A DNA stretch of 64,000 nucleotides from Alphaproteobacteria bacterium (GTDB lineage Bacteria > Pseudomonadota > Alphaproteobacteria > Caulobacterales > Parvularculaceae): NCBI GenBank assembly GCA_016125455.1, contig WGLS01000001.1, forward strand, positions 310,001-374,000, given 5' to 3'. The translations under genes and the position numbers were made by a program. The notes beneath the pieces are model-generated. The model searched no databases, was not told the origin of the DNA, and was given only the letters and a program-made list of their open reading frames with translations. Positions within the stretch are counted from its first letter, which is position 1. Every line of letters begins with the position of its first letter. Below, piece after piece: positions 54,232 through 63,114 of this stretch.

Positions 54232-56463
54232 ATGGTCGGACATTCACCCTCCAGGCGGACCGTCGCGGCGGCGGAGACGCAATCGTCGAGGCGCGAGCGA
54301 ACTGTAACCCCGCCCGTTGATGCATTCGCGCTGCCCGCCGCAATGAACCGGCTTGCGCGCGCGCACGGCGTCGGCGTCGATGCATCTGACGCGGCCATAT
54401 CAGAGGAATACGGAACAGCGCCGAAGCGCGAGAGCCTGAAAATACTTGCGAACGAGCTTGGCGCAGATTTCGCCCCGAGGCGCGGCGAGCTCGGGAAAAT
54501 CCCTGCGGAGACGTTCCCGCTCGTCGCCATGACCCGGCGCGGCGGCGCAATCATCCTGCATCGACGCGACAGAGATACGATTTTCCTCGAACGACCCTCC
54601 GGACCGTCGCGGGCGACCGTCCTGGAGCTGCGCGAGGAGCTGCTCGACGTTTTCTTCGCGTTCCGGCTCAATGGCCAGTCGGCGGAGCGAATGACCGGCG
54701 CCGGTCGCATTGAACCGACAAAGGCCGCATCAAGGTCAGGCCGTCTCTTGCTTGATCTTTATGCAATGTTGATCCGCCGACATCGGTCGGAAATGCTGCA
54801 ACTCGTCGCTGCGGCGATGATCATCAATCTATTCATGATGGCCCTGCCGCTCTACATCATGTCGGTCTACGACCGCGTTATTCCGCATGCGGCATTCGAG
54901 AGCTTGATTGCGCTGACGATTGGCGCCGGGATCGTACTGGCCGCCGATCTGGGATTGCGCCACGTCAAGCTGAAGTTCATTGATGCCGTCGGCATGAAGT
55001 CTTCACGGGCGCTTCAAACGCGGCTCTATCGAAAGCTTCTGTTTTCGTCCCTCGCTAACCGGCCGAGGTCCGCGGCGCAGATTGCGCAGGCGCAGCAGGA
55101 CGTCGATGGGCTTTGCCTGCAGGCTCCTGAGTTCCTGGCCTCGCTTGTAGCGGATACTGCGCTTGCTATTTCCATCCTGACACTGATTTATGTGATCGGC
55201 GGAGCCATTGTGATTGCGCCCATTATCGGTTGCGCGATTGTCGCGATCTCCGTCTTCATAGGCGCAGCAAGCGCCCGCGAGCCGTCGAAGCGCAGCGCCG
55301 CCCTTCGCAACGCCGCCGCGGCGCAGGTGGCGGAAACCTTTGAGTCGCTGACGTCAATCAAGGCGAATACGGCAGAGCACGCGCTTCTGAACCAGTTCGA
55401 GCGGCTCGCCGATGCAGCCTCGCTGATTGGGCACGACGCGCGCCAGCGCAGTCGCTTCGTCGGACACTCCACTAGCGTCATCGTCCAGGCCACAGTCGTG
55501 GGGACGCTATTTCTCGGCGTTGTCCGGATTGATCAAGGCGCAATGTCGATCGGGGCCCTTGCGGCGACGACGATCCTCGTTGGGCGCGCAGTCACGCCGA
55601 TCAGTCAACTTGTGGATCAGTTCAATCGGATCTGGACGCTCAAGGAAGTTCTTGCGCCCGCGCTCGACAGCGTCGCCGAGCAAGAAGAAAAGGGCGGCGA
55701 ACGCGACGGCGGCGAGAGCCGCACCGTTTCAGGATCGATCGCTTTCCGACGCGTATCCTTTCGCCATGGCGACGACGTGGTGGCGCTAAGCGACATTTCG
55801 CTTGATATTGAGCCGGGCGAAAAAATCGCGCTTATTGGAAAGAACGGCAGCGGCAAGAGTACGCTACTTCATCTCATTCCCCGTCTGTACGAACCAACCA
55901 GCGGTTCGATACTCATCGACGGGCACGACGCCCGGCAATTCTCGGCGCGCCGCCTGCGGCAGGCCGTTGCGCTGATGCCCCAGGAGACTGTGTTGCTTAA
56001 TGCACCGCTTAAAGACAATATTCTGCTCGGCGCGAGCGGCGTCAGCGAGGATGATTTTAGGCGGGCGGTCGAAGCAGCGGGCGTTGACAAGTTTGCCCGC
56101 CGACATCCGAAGGGCTATTCGCTAGAGGTCGGGCCGCGCGGCGAATTCCTCTCCGCCGGCGAACGCCAGGCGGTTGGCCTCGCCCGGACGATCCTGAAAC
56201 CAAGAAAGATCCTGCTTCTCGACGAACCGACGTCCATGATGGACCACACTGCGGAAAGCGACGTGATCGAGGCTCTGCGGCGAGAAACGGCGGGACGCAC
56301 GTTGATACTGACCACCCATCGCCTTCGGCTTCTCGAGATCGTGGATCGGGTCATCGTCCTCGATGGCGGCCGCGTGGTCGCCGATGGCCCCAGGGATGCC
56401 GTACTGAAGCAGCTTGCGCAGCCGACGCCTGCGGTCAATCGGCGCGCCGCCAGCGTCGCCTAA
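54232..56463 (+). CDS. LapB-type T1SS ABC transporter with C39-like domain
   Basis: 743 residues. Residues about 28-150 form a C39-like domain without the catalytic Cys (degenerate peptidase, as in LapB/HlyB). Residues about 170-460 carry six membrane helices (LYAMLIRRHRSEMLQLVAAAMIINLFMMALPLYIMSVYDRVIP). The ATPase domain has Walker A GKNGSGKST near 536, signature LSAGERQA, Walker B ILLLDEPT and an H-loop TTHRLR. It drives export of the RTX protein. Divergent from hlyD with a 164-base spacer. AGGAAAGG precedes the ATG. Confidence 0.92.
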   Translation: MVGHSPSRRTVAAAETQSSRRERTVTPPVDAFALPAAMNRLARAHGVGVDASDAAISEEYGTAPKRESLKILANELGADFAPRRGELGKIPAETFPLVAMTRRGGAIILHRRDRDTIFLERPSGPSRATVLELREELLDVFFAFRLNGQSAERMTGAGRIEPTKAASRSGRLLLDLYAMLIRRHRSEMLQLVAAAMIINLFMMALPLYIMSVYDRVIPHAAFESLIALTIGAGIVLAADLGLRHVKLKFIDAVGMKSSRALQTRLYRKLLFSSLANRPRSAAQIAQAQQDVDGLCLQAPEFLASLVADTALAISILTLIYVIGGAIVIAPIIGCAIVAISVFIGAASAREPSKRSAALRNAAAAQVAETFESLTSIKANTAEHALLNQFERLADAASLIGHDARQRSRFVGHSTSVIVQATVVGTLFLGVVRIDQGAMSIGALAATTILVGRAVTPISQLVDQFNRIWTLKEVLAPALDSVAEQEEKGGERDGGESRTVSGSIAFRRVSFRHGDDVVALSDISLDIEPGEKIALIGKNGSGKSTLLHLIPRLYEPTSGSILIDGHDARQFSARRLRQAVALMPQETVLLNAPLKDNILLGASGVSEDDFRRAVEAAGVDKFARRHPKGYSLEVGPRGEFLSAGERQAVGLARTILKPRKILLLDEPTSMMDHTAESDVIEALRRETAGRTLILTTHRLRLLEIVDRVIVLDGGRVVADGPRDAVLKQLAQPTPAVNRRAASVA

Positions 56464-56495
56464 TCCGATCGACGCCGCTCGGTCGTAGCGATCGC

Positions 56496-57182
56496 ATGAA
56501 AAGTGCTCCCCTTACAGCAATCGTTCTCGGCGCGTCGGGCGGCATTGGCGGCGCAATGGTCGCGGCGCTCCGTGCGGACCGCCGGTTTGGCGACGTCCAT
56601 ACGCTGAGCCGACGTGAAAACGACTTTGACCTCGCCAGCGAAGCAAGTATTGCCGCCGCAGCCAAGAAATTTGACGGTCTCGAAGTCGATCTCGTTTTCG
56701 TCGCAACGGGGATTCTCGAAAGCAGCCTGGGCGGCCCTGAGAAATCCTTCGACGCGCTCTCCGCGGCCGCCATGCATGAATTGTTCGCGGTAAACGCATT
56801 TGGCGTCGGCCTCGCGATTAAGTACTTTTCCCCCAAGATGCCGCGCAACCGGCGAAGCGTGTTTGCCGCGTTGTCCGCAAGGGTCGGGTCAATCAGCGAC
56901 AACCGCCTTGGCGGCTGGATCAGCTATCGCGCATCAAAGGCCGCTCTAAACCAGATTATCCGGTGCGCAGCGATTGAATTCGGTCGTCAGCGCAAGGAGA
57001 GCATCTTCGCGGCGCTGCATCCGGGAACGATCGAGTCCGACTTGACCCGGGAGTACGCCCGGGGCCGCTATACGGCATCGGCCGACGAGTGCGCAAGTCA
57101 ACTCCTTCAGGTGCTTGACAGCCTCTCGCCGGACGATAGCGGCGGCTTTTTTGCGTATGATGGCGCGCAAATAGAATGGTGA
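56496..57182 (+). CDS. SDR-family NAD(P)-dependent oxidoreductase
   Basis: 228 residues, Rossmann fold: VLGASGGIGGAMVAAL at 10-25 binds the cofactor, NAFG near 104, a Ser at 122-124, and SYRASKAALNQ with Tyr and Lys of the catalytic YxxxK near 145. Resembles CsgA/YciK-like short SDRs often found immediately upstream of FeS-type cryptochromes. Overlaps the photolyase start by 7 bases. Substrate unknown. Confidence 0.83.
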   Translation: MKSAPLTAIVLGASGGIGGAMVAALRADRRFGDVHTLSRRENDFDLASEASIAAAAKKFDGLEVDLVFVATGILESSLGGPEKSFDALSAAAMHELFAVNAFGVGLAIKYFSPKMPRNRRSVFAALSARVGSISDNRLGGWISYRASKAALNQIIRCAAIEFGRQRKESIFAALHPGTIESDLTREYARGRYTASADECASQLLQVLDSLSPDDSGGFFAYDGAQIEW

Positions 57183-58720
57183 CGCGTTTGGCGCTCGTTC
57201 TGGGCGACCAGCTGTCGCCAGCTATCTCAAGCCTCGCCGCAAGCGATCCCGATACGGATGTCGTTGTAATGGCGGAAGTTCAGAATGAAGCGTCATACGT
57301 TCCGCATCATGCAAAGAAACTGGCGTTTGTTTTCTCTGCGATGCGGCAATTTGCTGGCGAGTTGACGCAGCTTGGGTGGCGGGTTGAGTACGCGCGGCTG
57401 GACAGCCCAGGTAACCAGTTCAGAAGTTTTTCGGAAGTTATCGGCGCGGCGATTGCGCGTTTGAAACCGGAGCGCGTTGTTGTAACGGCCCCAGGCGAAT
57501 GGCGCGTGCTGCAGGAAATTGAAGGATGGGCGGAGAAGTTCGAGATTCCTGTCGAGATCCTTGAGGATGACCGGTTTGTCTGCTCACGCAATGAATTTAC
57601 GACCTGGGCGGACGGCCGCAAGTCAATGAGGATGGAGTACTTTTACCGCGAAATGCGCCGCAAGACCGGCATTCTGATGGATGGCGACGCGCCCGTGGGC
57701 GGACGGTGGAATTTCGACAGCGAAAACCGCAAGCCGGCCCCATCGACATTCTCGCCGCCTGCCCCGATCCGTTTCGCGCCGGACGAGACCGTCCACGACG
57801 TCATTGCGATGGTGAACGATCTGTTTCCGGAGCGATTTGGCGACCCCGAACCTTTCTGGTTTGCGACAACGCGGACGGAAGCGGAGGCGGCGCGCGATGA
57901 TTTTTTTGACAACCGCCTGCAATTGTTCGGCGACTACCAGGACGCAATGGCGATGGGCGAACGGTTCATGGCGCACTCCGTGTTGTCGCACTACCTGAAC
58001 ATCGGCCTGCTGGATCCGCTAGATCTTTGCACACGCGCGGAGCGCGCCTATCGCGAGGGCAGGGCGCCACTAAACGCCGTCGAAGGTTTCGTTCGACAAA
58101 TTATTGGATGGCGTGAGTTTGTTCGCGGCGTCTACTGGCGCGAAGGGCGCTTCTACACGAAGGAAAACGCTCTTGCTGCGGACATCCCGCTGCCTGAGTT
58201 CTATTGGTCAGCGGACACCGACATGCAATGCGTCGCAGAAGTTGTCCGTCAGACCCGGGACGAGGCCTATGCGCACCACATACAGCGGCTGATGGTTACG
58301 GGCGCATTTGCGTTGATCGCCGGCATCGATCCGCACGACGTTCACGAATGGTATCTTGCGGTCTATGCCGATGCATATGAATGGGTCGAGGCGCCCAACG
58401 TGATCGGCATGGCCCTGTTTGCCGACGACGGCGTCGTTGCGTCAAAGCCGTACGCCGCGAGCGGCGCGTACATCAACAGAATGTCGGATTATTGCGGTTC
58501 ATGTCGTTATTCGGTCGCAAGGAAGACCGAAGAGGATGCGTGTCCTTTTAATTCACTCTATTGGGACTTCCTTATACGGAATGAAAAGAGGTTCCGGAGC
58601 AATCCGCGGATCGGCCGAGCCTATGCGACTTGGGCGCGCATGAAGCCGATGGTTCGCAAGGCATACCTGGCGCGTGCGGCGACCTTGCGTAGTCGGCTGC
58701 GCGACGGCACGAGGGTCTAG
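57176..58720 (+). CDS. FeS-type cryptochrome/photolyase (FeS-BCP)
   Basis: 514 residues. N-terminal DNA-photolyase-like domain and a C-terminal helical FAD domain with FVRQIIGWREFVRGVYW, YAHHIQRLM (His367/His368) and WYLAVYADAYEWVE. Four cysteines (352, 440, 443 and 456) match the [4Fe-4S] ligands of Agrobacterium PhrB (350, 438, 441, 454) with identical spacing. Likely a bacterial (6-4) photolyase or a photosensory protein. Coupled to the SDR gene. Its usual DUF2256 companion is at 6698 in this genome. Confidence 0.9.
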   Translation: MVTRLALVLGDQLSPAISSLAASDPDTDVVVMAEVQNEASYVPHHAKKLAFVFSAMRQFAGELTQLGWRVEYARLDSPGNQFRSFSEVIGAAIARLKPERVVVTAPGEWRVLQEIEGWAEKFEIPVEILEDDRFVCSRNEFTTWADGRKSMRMEYFYREMRRKTGILMDGDAPVGGRWNFDSENRKPAPSTFSPPAPIRFAPDETVHDVIAMVNDLFPERFGDPEPFWFATTRTEAEAARDDFFDNRLQLFGDYQDAMAMGERFMAHSVLSHYLNIGLLDPLDLCTRAERAYREGRAPLNAVEGFVRQIIGWREFVRGVYWREGRFYTKENALAADIPLPEFYWSADTDMQCVAEVVRQTRDEAYAHHIQRLMVTGAFALIAGIDPHDVHEWYLAVYADAYEWVEAPNVIGMALFADDGVVASKPYAASGAYINRMSDYCGSCRYSVARKTEEDACPFNSLYWDFLIRNEKRFRSNPRIGRAYATWARMKPMVRKAYLARAATLRSRLRDGTRV

Positions 58721-58733
58721 CGCCGACGAGTCG

Positions 58734-59423
58734 CTAGAACGAAAGGCGATATCCGCCCGATTCCGTCAGAAGCAGCGACGCGTTCGACGGGTCCGGTTCG
58801 ATCTTCTGTCGCAGTCGATAGACGTGCGTTTCGAGCGTATGCGTCGTGACGCCGGAGTTGTATCCCCAGACCTCGTCCAGAAGCACGTCCCTGGTCACCG
58901 GCTTCCCGCCTGCACGATACAGATACTTCAGGATTGAAGTCTCTTTTTCCGTCAGCCGGATTTTCTTGTCTTCGTCCGTAACCAGCATTTTTACCGCCGG
59001 CCGGAATTCATAGGGGCCAATCCGGAAGACGGCGTCTTCGTTTTGCTCGTGGCTGCGCAGGTGCGCGCGAACCCGGGCGAGGAGCACCGCAAACTTGAAC
59101 GGCTTCGTGACGTAGTCATTCGCTCCGGAGTTAAGGCCCAGCACCTCGTCCGCGTCGCTGTCCGCGCCGGTGAGCATGATGATGGGCGACTTGAACCCGT
59201 TCTTGCGCATGAGCTGGCAGGCTTCCCGACCGTCGATATCGGGCAGGCCGACATCAAGAAGCACGAGGTCAATGTGCGCTTCGTCCTTGACGGCCGCGAT
59301 TGCGTCGTGCGCGTTCGCGTAGGGCTCCAGTTGGAAGTCATCGTGCAGAGCGAACTGCTCGATCAGCGTATCGCGAAGTAAATCGTCATCATCAACAAGC
59401 AGAATTCGTTTGGCGCGCGCCAT
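58734..59423 (-). CDS. OmpR/PhoB-type response regulator (CenR-like)
   Basis: 229 residues. Receiver domain with Asp11-13 acidic pocket, phospho-acceptor Asp57 (LLDVGLPDIDG), Thr (MLTGADSD) and Lys in YVTKPF. Winged-helix effector from about 130 with RLTEKETSILKYL and GVTTHTLETHVYRLRQKIEPDPS. Resembles CenR of Caulobacter, an essential envelope regulator, but I could not confirm this. No sensor kinase gene nearby. Ends 14 bases from the convergent photolyase stop. Confidence 0.82.
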   Translation of the reverse strand: MARAKRILLVDDDDLLRDTLIEQFALHDDFQLEPYANAHDAIAAVKDEAHIDLVLLDVGLPDIDGREACQLMRKNGFKSPIIMLTGADSDADEVLGLNSGANDYVTKPFKFAVLLARVRAHLRSHEQNEDAVFRIGPYEFRPAVKMLVTDEDKKIRLTEKETSILKYLYRAGGKPVTRDVLLDEVWGYNSGVTTHTLETHVYRLRQKIEPDPSNASLLLTESGGYRLSF

Positions 59424-59529
59424 GACGTTCTCCAGACCCTCGGACGAGCTGCCTTAGACGCAACCGCCCGGTTTTGAAATTAAACCCGTCTCACGACGGC
59501 GTGAAAGCGCCATTCACCTTTCCGAGAGG

Positions 59530-60228
59530 TTATTCAGGCCGCGGCCCGAATATTTCCGATCCGATGCGAACATGCGTCGCGCCGAGCTGCGCCGCGATTT
59601 CAAAATCCGCGCTCATCCCCATGCTGACGATGGAAAGTCGATTGCGCTCGGCGATTTTGGCAAGCAGCGCGAAGTGCGGGGCGGGCGGCTCATCAATCGG
59701 CGGGATGCACATCACCCCATCGACGCGCAATCCGTGCTCATCCCTGCATCGGCGGATGAACTCATCCGCAACGCTCGGCGCCACGCCGGCTTTTTGCGGT
59801 TCTTCTCCCGTGTTCACCTGGACCAGGCAGGTCGGGCTGCGGCCCTGGCGTTGCATTTCTTCGCCGACGACCCGAGCGATTTTCTCTCGATCGATCGTTT
59901 CGATCACGTCAAAAAGCGCGACGGCGTCGGCGGCCTTATTCGATTGAAGCGGTCCAACCAGATGGAGGCGAAGATCGGTATAGCGCTCCTTTATCGACGG
60001 CCATTTCGCTTTTGCCTCCTGCACTCTATTCTCGCCGAACGATCGGCAACCGGCGTCAATGACCGGCATGATGCGGTCCAGGTCATGCTTTTTCGACACC
60101 GCCACGATACGCGTCGCATCCGCCGGACGGTCGGCTTCGGCGAGCGCGCCGCGCAGGCGCGCCGACACGGCTGCAAGGTTGGCGGCCGGATCTACGTGAG
60201 TAGCGGCGTCGACTTGGGAGATTGCCAT
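59530..60228 (-). CDS. yggS: YggS/PLPBP-family pyridoxal-phosphate homeostasis protein
   Basis: 232 residues, alanine-racemase-like TIM barrel without racemase function. PLP Lys lies in RIVAVSKKHD; other signature parts are FGENRVQEAKAKW, LHLVGPLQSNK, VNTGEEPQKAGV, VDGVMCIPP, MGMSADFEIAAQLGATHVRIGSEIFG. Maintains free PLP and amino-acid balance. Start could be the Met at 60228 or the preceding one at 60231; the latter overlaps the divergent ThiE-like ATG (60230). No Shine-Dalgarno is evident. Confidence 0.93.
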   Translation of the reverse strand: MAISQVDAATHVDPAANLAAVSARLRGALAEADRPADATRIVAVSKKHDLDRIMPVIDAGCRSFGENRVQEAKAKWPSIKERYTDLRLHLVGPLQSNKAADAVALFDVIETIDREKIARVVGEEMQRQGRSPTCLVQVNTGEEPQKAGVAPSVADEFIRRCRDEHGLRVDGVMCIPPIDEPPAPHFALLAKIAERNRLSIVSMGMSADFEIAAQLGATHVRIGSEIFGPRPE

Positions 60229-60229
60229 C

Positions 60230-60904
60230 ATGAATTTCGAAGGTCTTCGTACGCGAGGAGCAAGACTAGCCGAGGCGGCGAGCCGGCTCAAATCCTTGAG
60301 CGCATGGCCTGACGCGGGGATATCGCTCGCCTATCTGACGACGGCTGAACGGGGTCCGTCGCCTGACGTCATAGCGCGCGCTTGCGGAACGCTGGTTACG
60401 ATCGTCTATCGACACCATGGGGACCCGCGCCGCAGATCGAAGGCCCGCGCGCTAGCGGCGGCCTGTCGCAGATCCGGCGCCCGCTTGTTGATCGCCGGCG
60501 ATCTGGACCTTGTTCGAGACGCAGGGGCCGACGGACTACACTGGTCCTGGCGTGGCGGCGCGCCGCCGGATCGGCGGCATCTGGACGACCTCATGCTGAC
60601 CTGTTCCTGCCATGACCTTGCGGACCTTGCCGCGGCGAGGGCTTCAGGGGCGGATGCCGCCTTCCTTTCGCCAGCGTTCAAAACACGCAGCCATCCCGGC
60701 GCCGCGGCGCTCGGCGTCGACGGGTTCCGACATCTGGCAAGCGAGGCCGGACTGCCAGTGCTTGCGCTAGGCGGCGTCAATGAAATGAACGCGCCGCATC
60801 TCGCAGGCCCGAATGTGGTCGGATTCGGCGCGATCGACGCGTTTGCTGCGAAGACGATGTCAGGACCGCAGCCAGAGGTTCAAGGCAACCTCGAGGGCTC
60901 GTAA
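60230..60904 (+). CDS. Thiamine phosphate synthase-like protein (ThiE/TenI)
   Basis: 224 residues, TIM barrel. Recognisable ThiE/TenI parts are GADGLHWSW (GADGVHLGQ-like), CSCHDLADLAAARASGADAAFLSPAFKTRSHPGAAALG and LPVLALGGVNEMN. ThiE joins the thiazole and pyrimidine precursors of thiamine phosphate. The N-terminal third is diverged from E. coli ThiE, so it could be a TenI-like or repurposed member. GGGAG precedes the ATG by nine bases. No TPP riboswitch is apparent. Confidence 0.75.
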   Translation: MNFEGLRTRGARLAEAASRLKSLSAWPDAGISLAYLTTAERGPSPDVIARACGTLVTIVYRHHGDPRRRSKARALAAACRRSGARLLIAGDLDLVRDAGADGLHWSWRGGAPPDRRHLDDLMLTCSCHDLADLAAARASGADAAFLSPAFKTRSHPGAAALGVDGFRHLASEAGLPVLALGGVNEMNAPHLAGPNVVGFGAIDAFAAKTMSGPQPEVQGNLEGS

Positions 60905-60909
60905 GACAA

Positions 60910-60936
60910 GAAGGGCGACCCACCGGGCCGCCCTTC
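60910..60936. terminator. Hairpin between convergent thiE-like and porin genes
   Basis: GAAGGGCG pairs with CGCCCTTC (8 bp) around an 11-base loop, five bases after the thiE-like stop. Without a T-run on either side it would be a weak intrinsic terminator; it may serve both genes. Confidence 0.5.
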
Positions 60937-60982
60937 ATCGCATCCCCTCGACCCCGAAGGGCCGGCGCGCAGCCTTCAATCC

Positions 60983-62248
60983 CTAAAACTTGATCGAACT
61001 CTCGATCACGACGGTCGTTGCTTCCTCAGCGCCCCCGGCGACAGCGGGACGGTTCGCCTCGACATACTGAGCGGCGGCGCCGACCGTAATGCCGGGCGCC
61101 ACGAAATAGGTCACGCCAGCCTGCGCAGTCTGTGTGTCCTGAAAGATCATTGGGCTGACAATGCTAGGACCGATGAAGTCGGACTCCGATCGGCCATAGC
61201 CGAGCATAATCCCCCAGTCGCCGGTATCCTCGCCCGTGCGATAGGTAACGCCTGCATCAAAGGCGAGATAACCTTCATCAGGCGTTGCGGCGAGGCCTGC
61301 GTTGGTCGTCTTGACCGAACCGCCAACGGTGATCCCGCGAAAACCGAGATTGAGGCCAAGGGATACGGCTTCATAGTCGCCGACGGTCGCGCCTGCCGCG
61401 AGCGTTTCGCCAGTCGCGGTCACGTAGCTGCCGCCAAGGCCGAACAGCAATCCATCGCGCGCGGAGACGCGAAACTCTTTCTGGTAATAAAACGCGCCTT
61501 CGATGGCGTCGGTCCAGCTCGACTCGCCGCCGATGCCGAGCGCGCTTGGCGCCAGGACGAAGCGGCTCGCTGGCGCGCAAAGCCCTTTGCCGCAATCAGC
61601 GAGTTGCGGGCTGTATGACACGCCAAGCCTGAGCCCGCCCAGGACGCCGCCAAGAAAGTTCGCCGGCGGAAGATACGAGATCTTCGTTGAGTATCCGGTG
61701 AAATCGTTGACTGTGTGAACGTCATTCAGGCCGGAAAGGTCAGTCCGCCAGTCATTGACGTTGATGGCGCGAAAAATAGTCGGCGCGGTTACCGCCAGCG
61801 TGCGGGCGACGCCATGGTCGCGACCGAGGATCACCTCGCCGAAACCGCCGCGCGCATATGCGTATGCGGCCTGAAGGTAGGCGTCGCTGTCTTTCGGGGC
61901 AATGCCGCGCGGTCCGCCAGCGAGAAGGCCGGTGTATCGGCCTGCGGCGAAATACTGGTTCGGCATCTGACCGTCGAGCCGGCCTTCGACGAGCGCCCCG
62001 ACCTCGATGCCGCTCGAAAACACCGTGGACGCCCTGACCCTGATCTCGGCGTCAAGATCGCCCTTGACCTGCTCGTCGGAGACGCCGACCACGCCAGACG
62101 CTTCGCCGGAAACGTCGAACTCGACCGGGTCAGCGGCAAGCGCCGGCGATGCAGAGGCGCCGGCGATCGCGAAAGCGGCGCAGGCGCAAAGGAGCGCACT
62201 ACGCGCCGCGCCGCCTGCCGTCCCGCCGAATGTCCGCCGCCTTTTCAC
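60983..62248 (-). CDS. Outer-membrane porin-like beta-barrel protein
   Basis: 421 residues. Signal peptide (RRRTFGG...SALLCACAAFAIAGASASPALA) with cleavage before ADPVEFDVSGEASG. Repeated amphipathic strands such as FGEVILGRDHGVARTLAV, GLRLGVSYSPQ and AVSLGLNLGFRGITVGGSVK, and a C-terminal aromatic Phe (IESSIKF), the barrel-assembly signal. Forms an outer-membrane pore of unknown specificity. Starts are TTG at 62257 or GTG at 62248; I chose the GTG because MKRRR is the expected n-region. Confidence 0.83.
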   Translation of the reverse strand: MKRRRTFGGTAGGAARSALLCACAAFAIAGASASPALAADPVEFDVSGEASGVVGVSDEQVKGDLDAEIRVRASTVFSSGIEVGALVEGRLDGQMPNQYFAAGRYTGLLAGGPRGIAPKDSDAYLQAAYAYARGGFGEVILGRDHGVARTLAVTAPTIFRAINVNDWRTDLSGLNDVHTVNDFTGYSTKISYLPPANFLGGVLGGLRLGVSYSPQLADCGKGLCAPASRFVLAPSALGIGGESSWTDAIEGAFYYQKEFRVSARDGLLFGLGGSYVTATGETLAAGATVGDYEAVSLGLNLGFRGITVGGSVKTTNAGLAATPDEGYLAFDAGVTYRTGEDTGDWGIMLGYGRSESDFIGPSIVSPMIFQDTQTAQAGVTYFVAPGITVGAAAQYVEANRPAVAGGAEEATTVVIESSIKF

Positions 62249-62292
62249 GACTGCCAATCCCGACCGCTATCGCCTGATACTAACAAACTTCA

Positions 62293-62311
62293 GGCGCATG
62301 AGTAATGCGCC
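62293..62311. promoter_or_regulatory. Inverted repeat upstream of the porin gene
   Basis: GGCGCA / TGCGCC arms with a 7-base centre, about 45 bases before the porin start. Candidate operator. The rest of the 303-base divergent region (62249-62551) shows no further feature I can support. Confidence 0.35.
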
Positions 62312-62551
62312 ACAATATTTCTGGCCGATCCTTACGGCTCGTTAAACGACGCCGGAACCAGACAGATCGGACTCGAAAGTTGCCTTCCGGCGACACTTAC
62401 CGGAAAGATTGACCCGGTTTTGCCTTCTCTACCTATGGAGGGTAAAAATCCGCGGTCAAGCCAGACCGGCCGGCGCGGTTGTGTAATCGCCGGTTTGTGG
62501 TAGCAATGCCACTCTCGCCCAGGCTGGGCGGCCTAGATTATTCTGGTTTTC

Positions 62552-63013
62552 ATGAACAGATTCAAATCGTTAACAGCACTGTGGTTCGCCTGCGGCGCCG
62601 CCCTGCTCGCAGCGTGCGCAAGCGGCGCCTCGGAAAACCGGGACGAGCCGCTTGCCGGGTATGCGCTCGGCGACCGAACCGGGCAGGCAAGCACGGTCAA
62701 CCGCTATCTCTGGGCCGCCTCCCTTGAGACGCTCGATTTCTTGCCGGTGTTTCAGGCGGACCCAATTGCAGGCCTTATCATCACTGACTGGTACGCCGAT
62801 CCGCGGAGCCCGCAGGAACGGTTCAAGGTATCGGTCTACATCCTAGACAAGGCCCTGCGTGCGGACGCCCTGCGGGTATCAGTCTTCAAGCAGGCGCAGA
62901 ACCTTGAAGGCCAGTGGATCGACTCGACCGTGAACCCGGCCACCGGTCGTGAGATCGAGAATTCCATCCTGACGCGCGCGCGCCAGCTTCGCCTTAACCA
63001 ACTCGACGAGTAG
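62552..63013 (+). CDS. DUF3576 lipoprotein
   Basis: 153 residues. Lipobox LLAAC with the modified Cys22 after a short signal. Family core is NRYLWAASLETLDFLPVFQADPIAGLIITDWYADPRSPQERFKVSVYILDKALRADALRVSVFKQ. The C-terminus LTRARQLRLNQLDE also fits. Probably outer-membrane-associated; function unknown. In many alphaproteobacteria DUF3576 immediately precedes leuS, as here. Confidence 0.9.
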   Translation: MNRFKSLTALWFACGAALLAACASGASENRDEPLAGYALGDRTGQASTVNRYLWAASLETLDFLPVFQADPIAGLIITDWYADPRSPQERFKVSVYILDKALRADALRVSVFKQAQNLEGQWIDSTVNPATGREIENSILTRARQLRLNQLDE

Positions 63014-63114
63014 CCGAGCCGACGCGTTGGGCGTCGATCGCCGCTTGACGCGACCTCCGGAAGCTGCGGCGATGACCCTTTCTCGGTCGATCGCTTTAGA
63101 AAGTGCTTTCCCGG

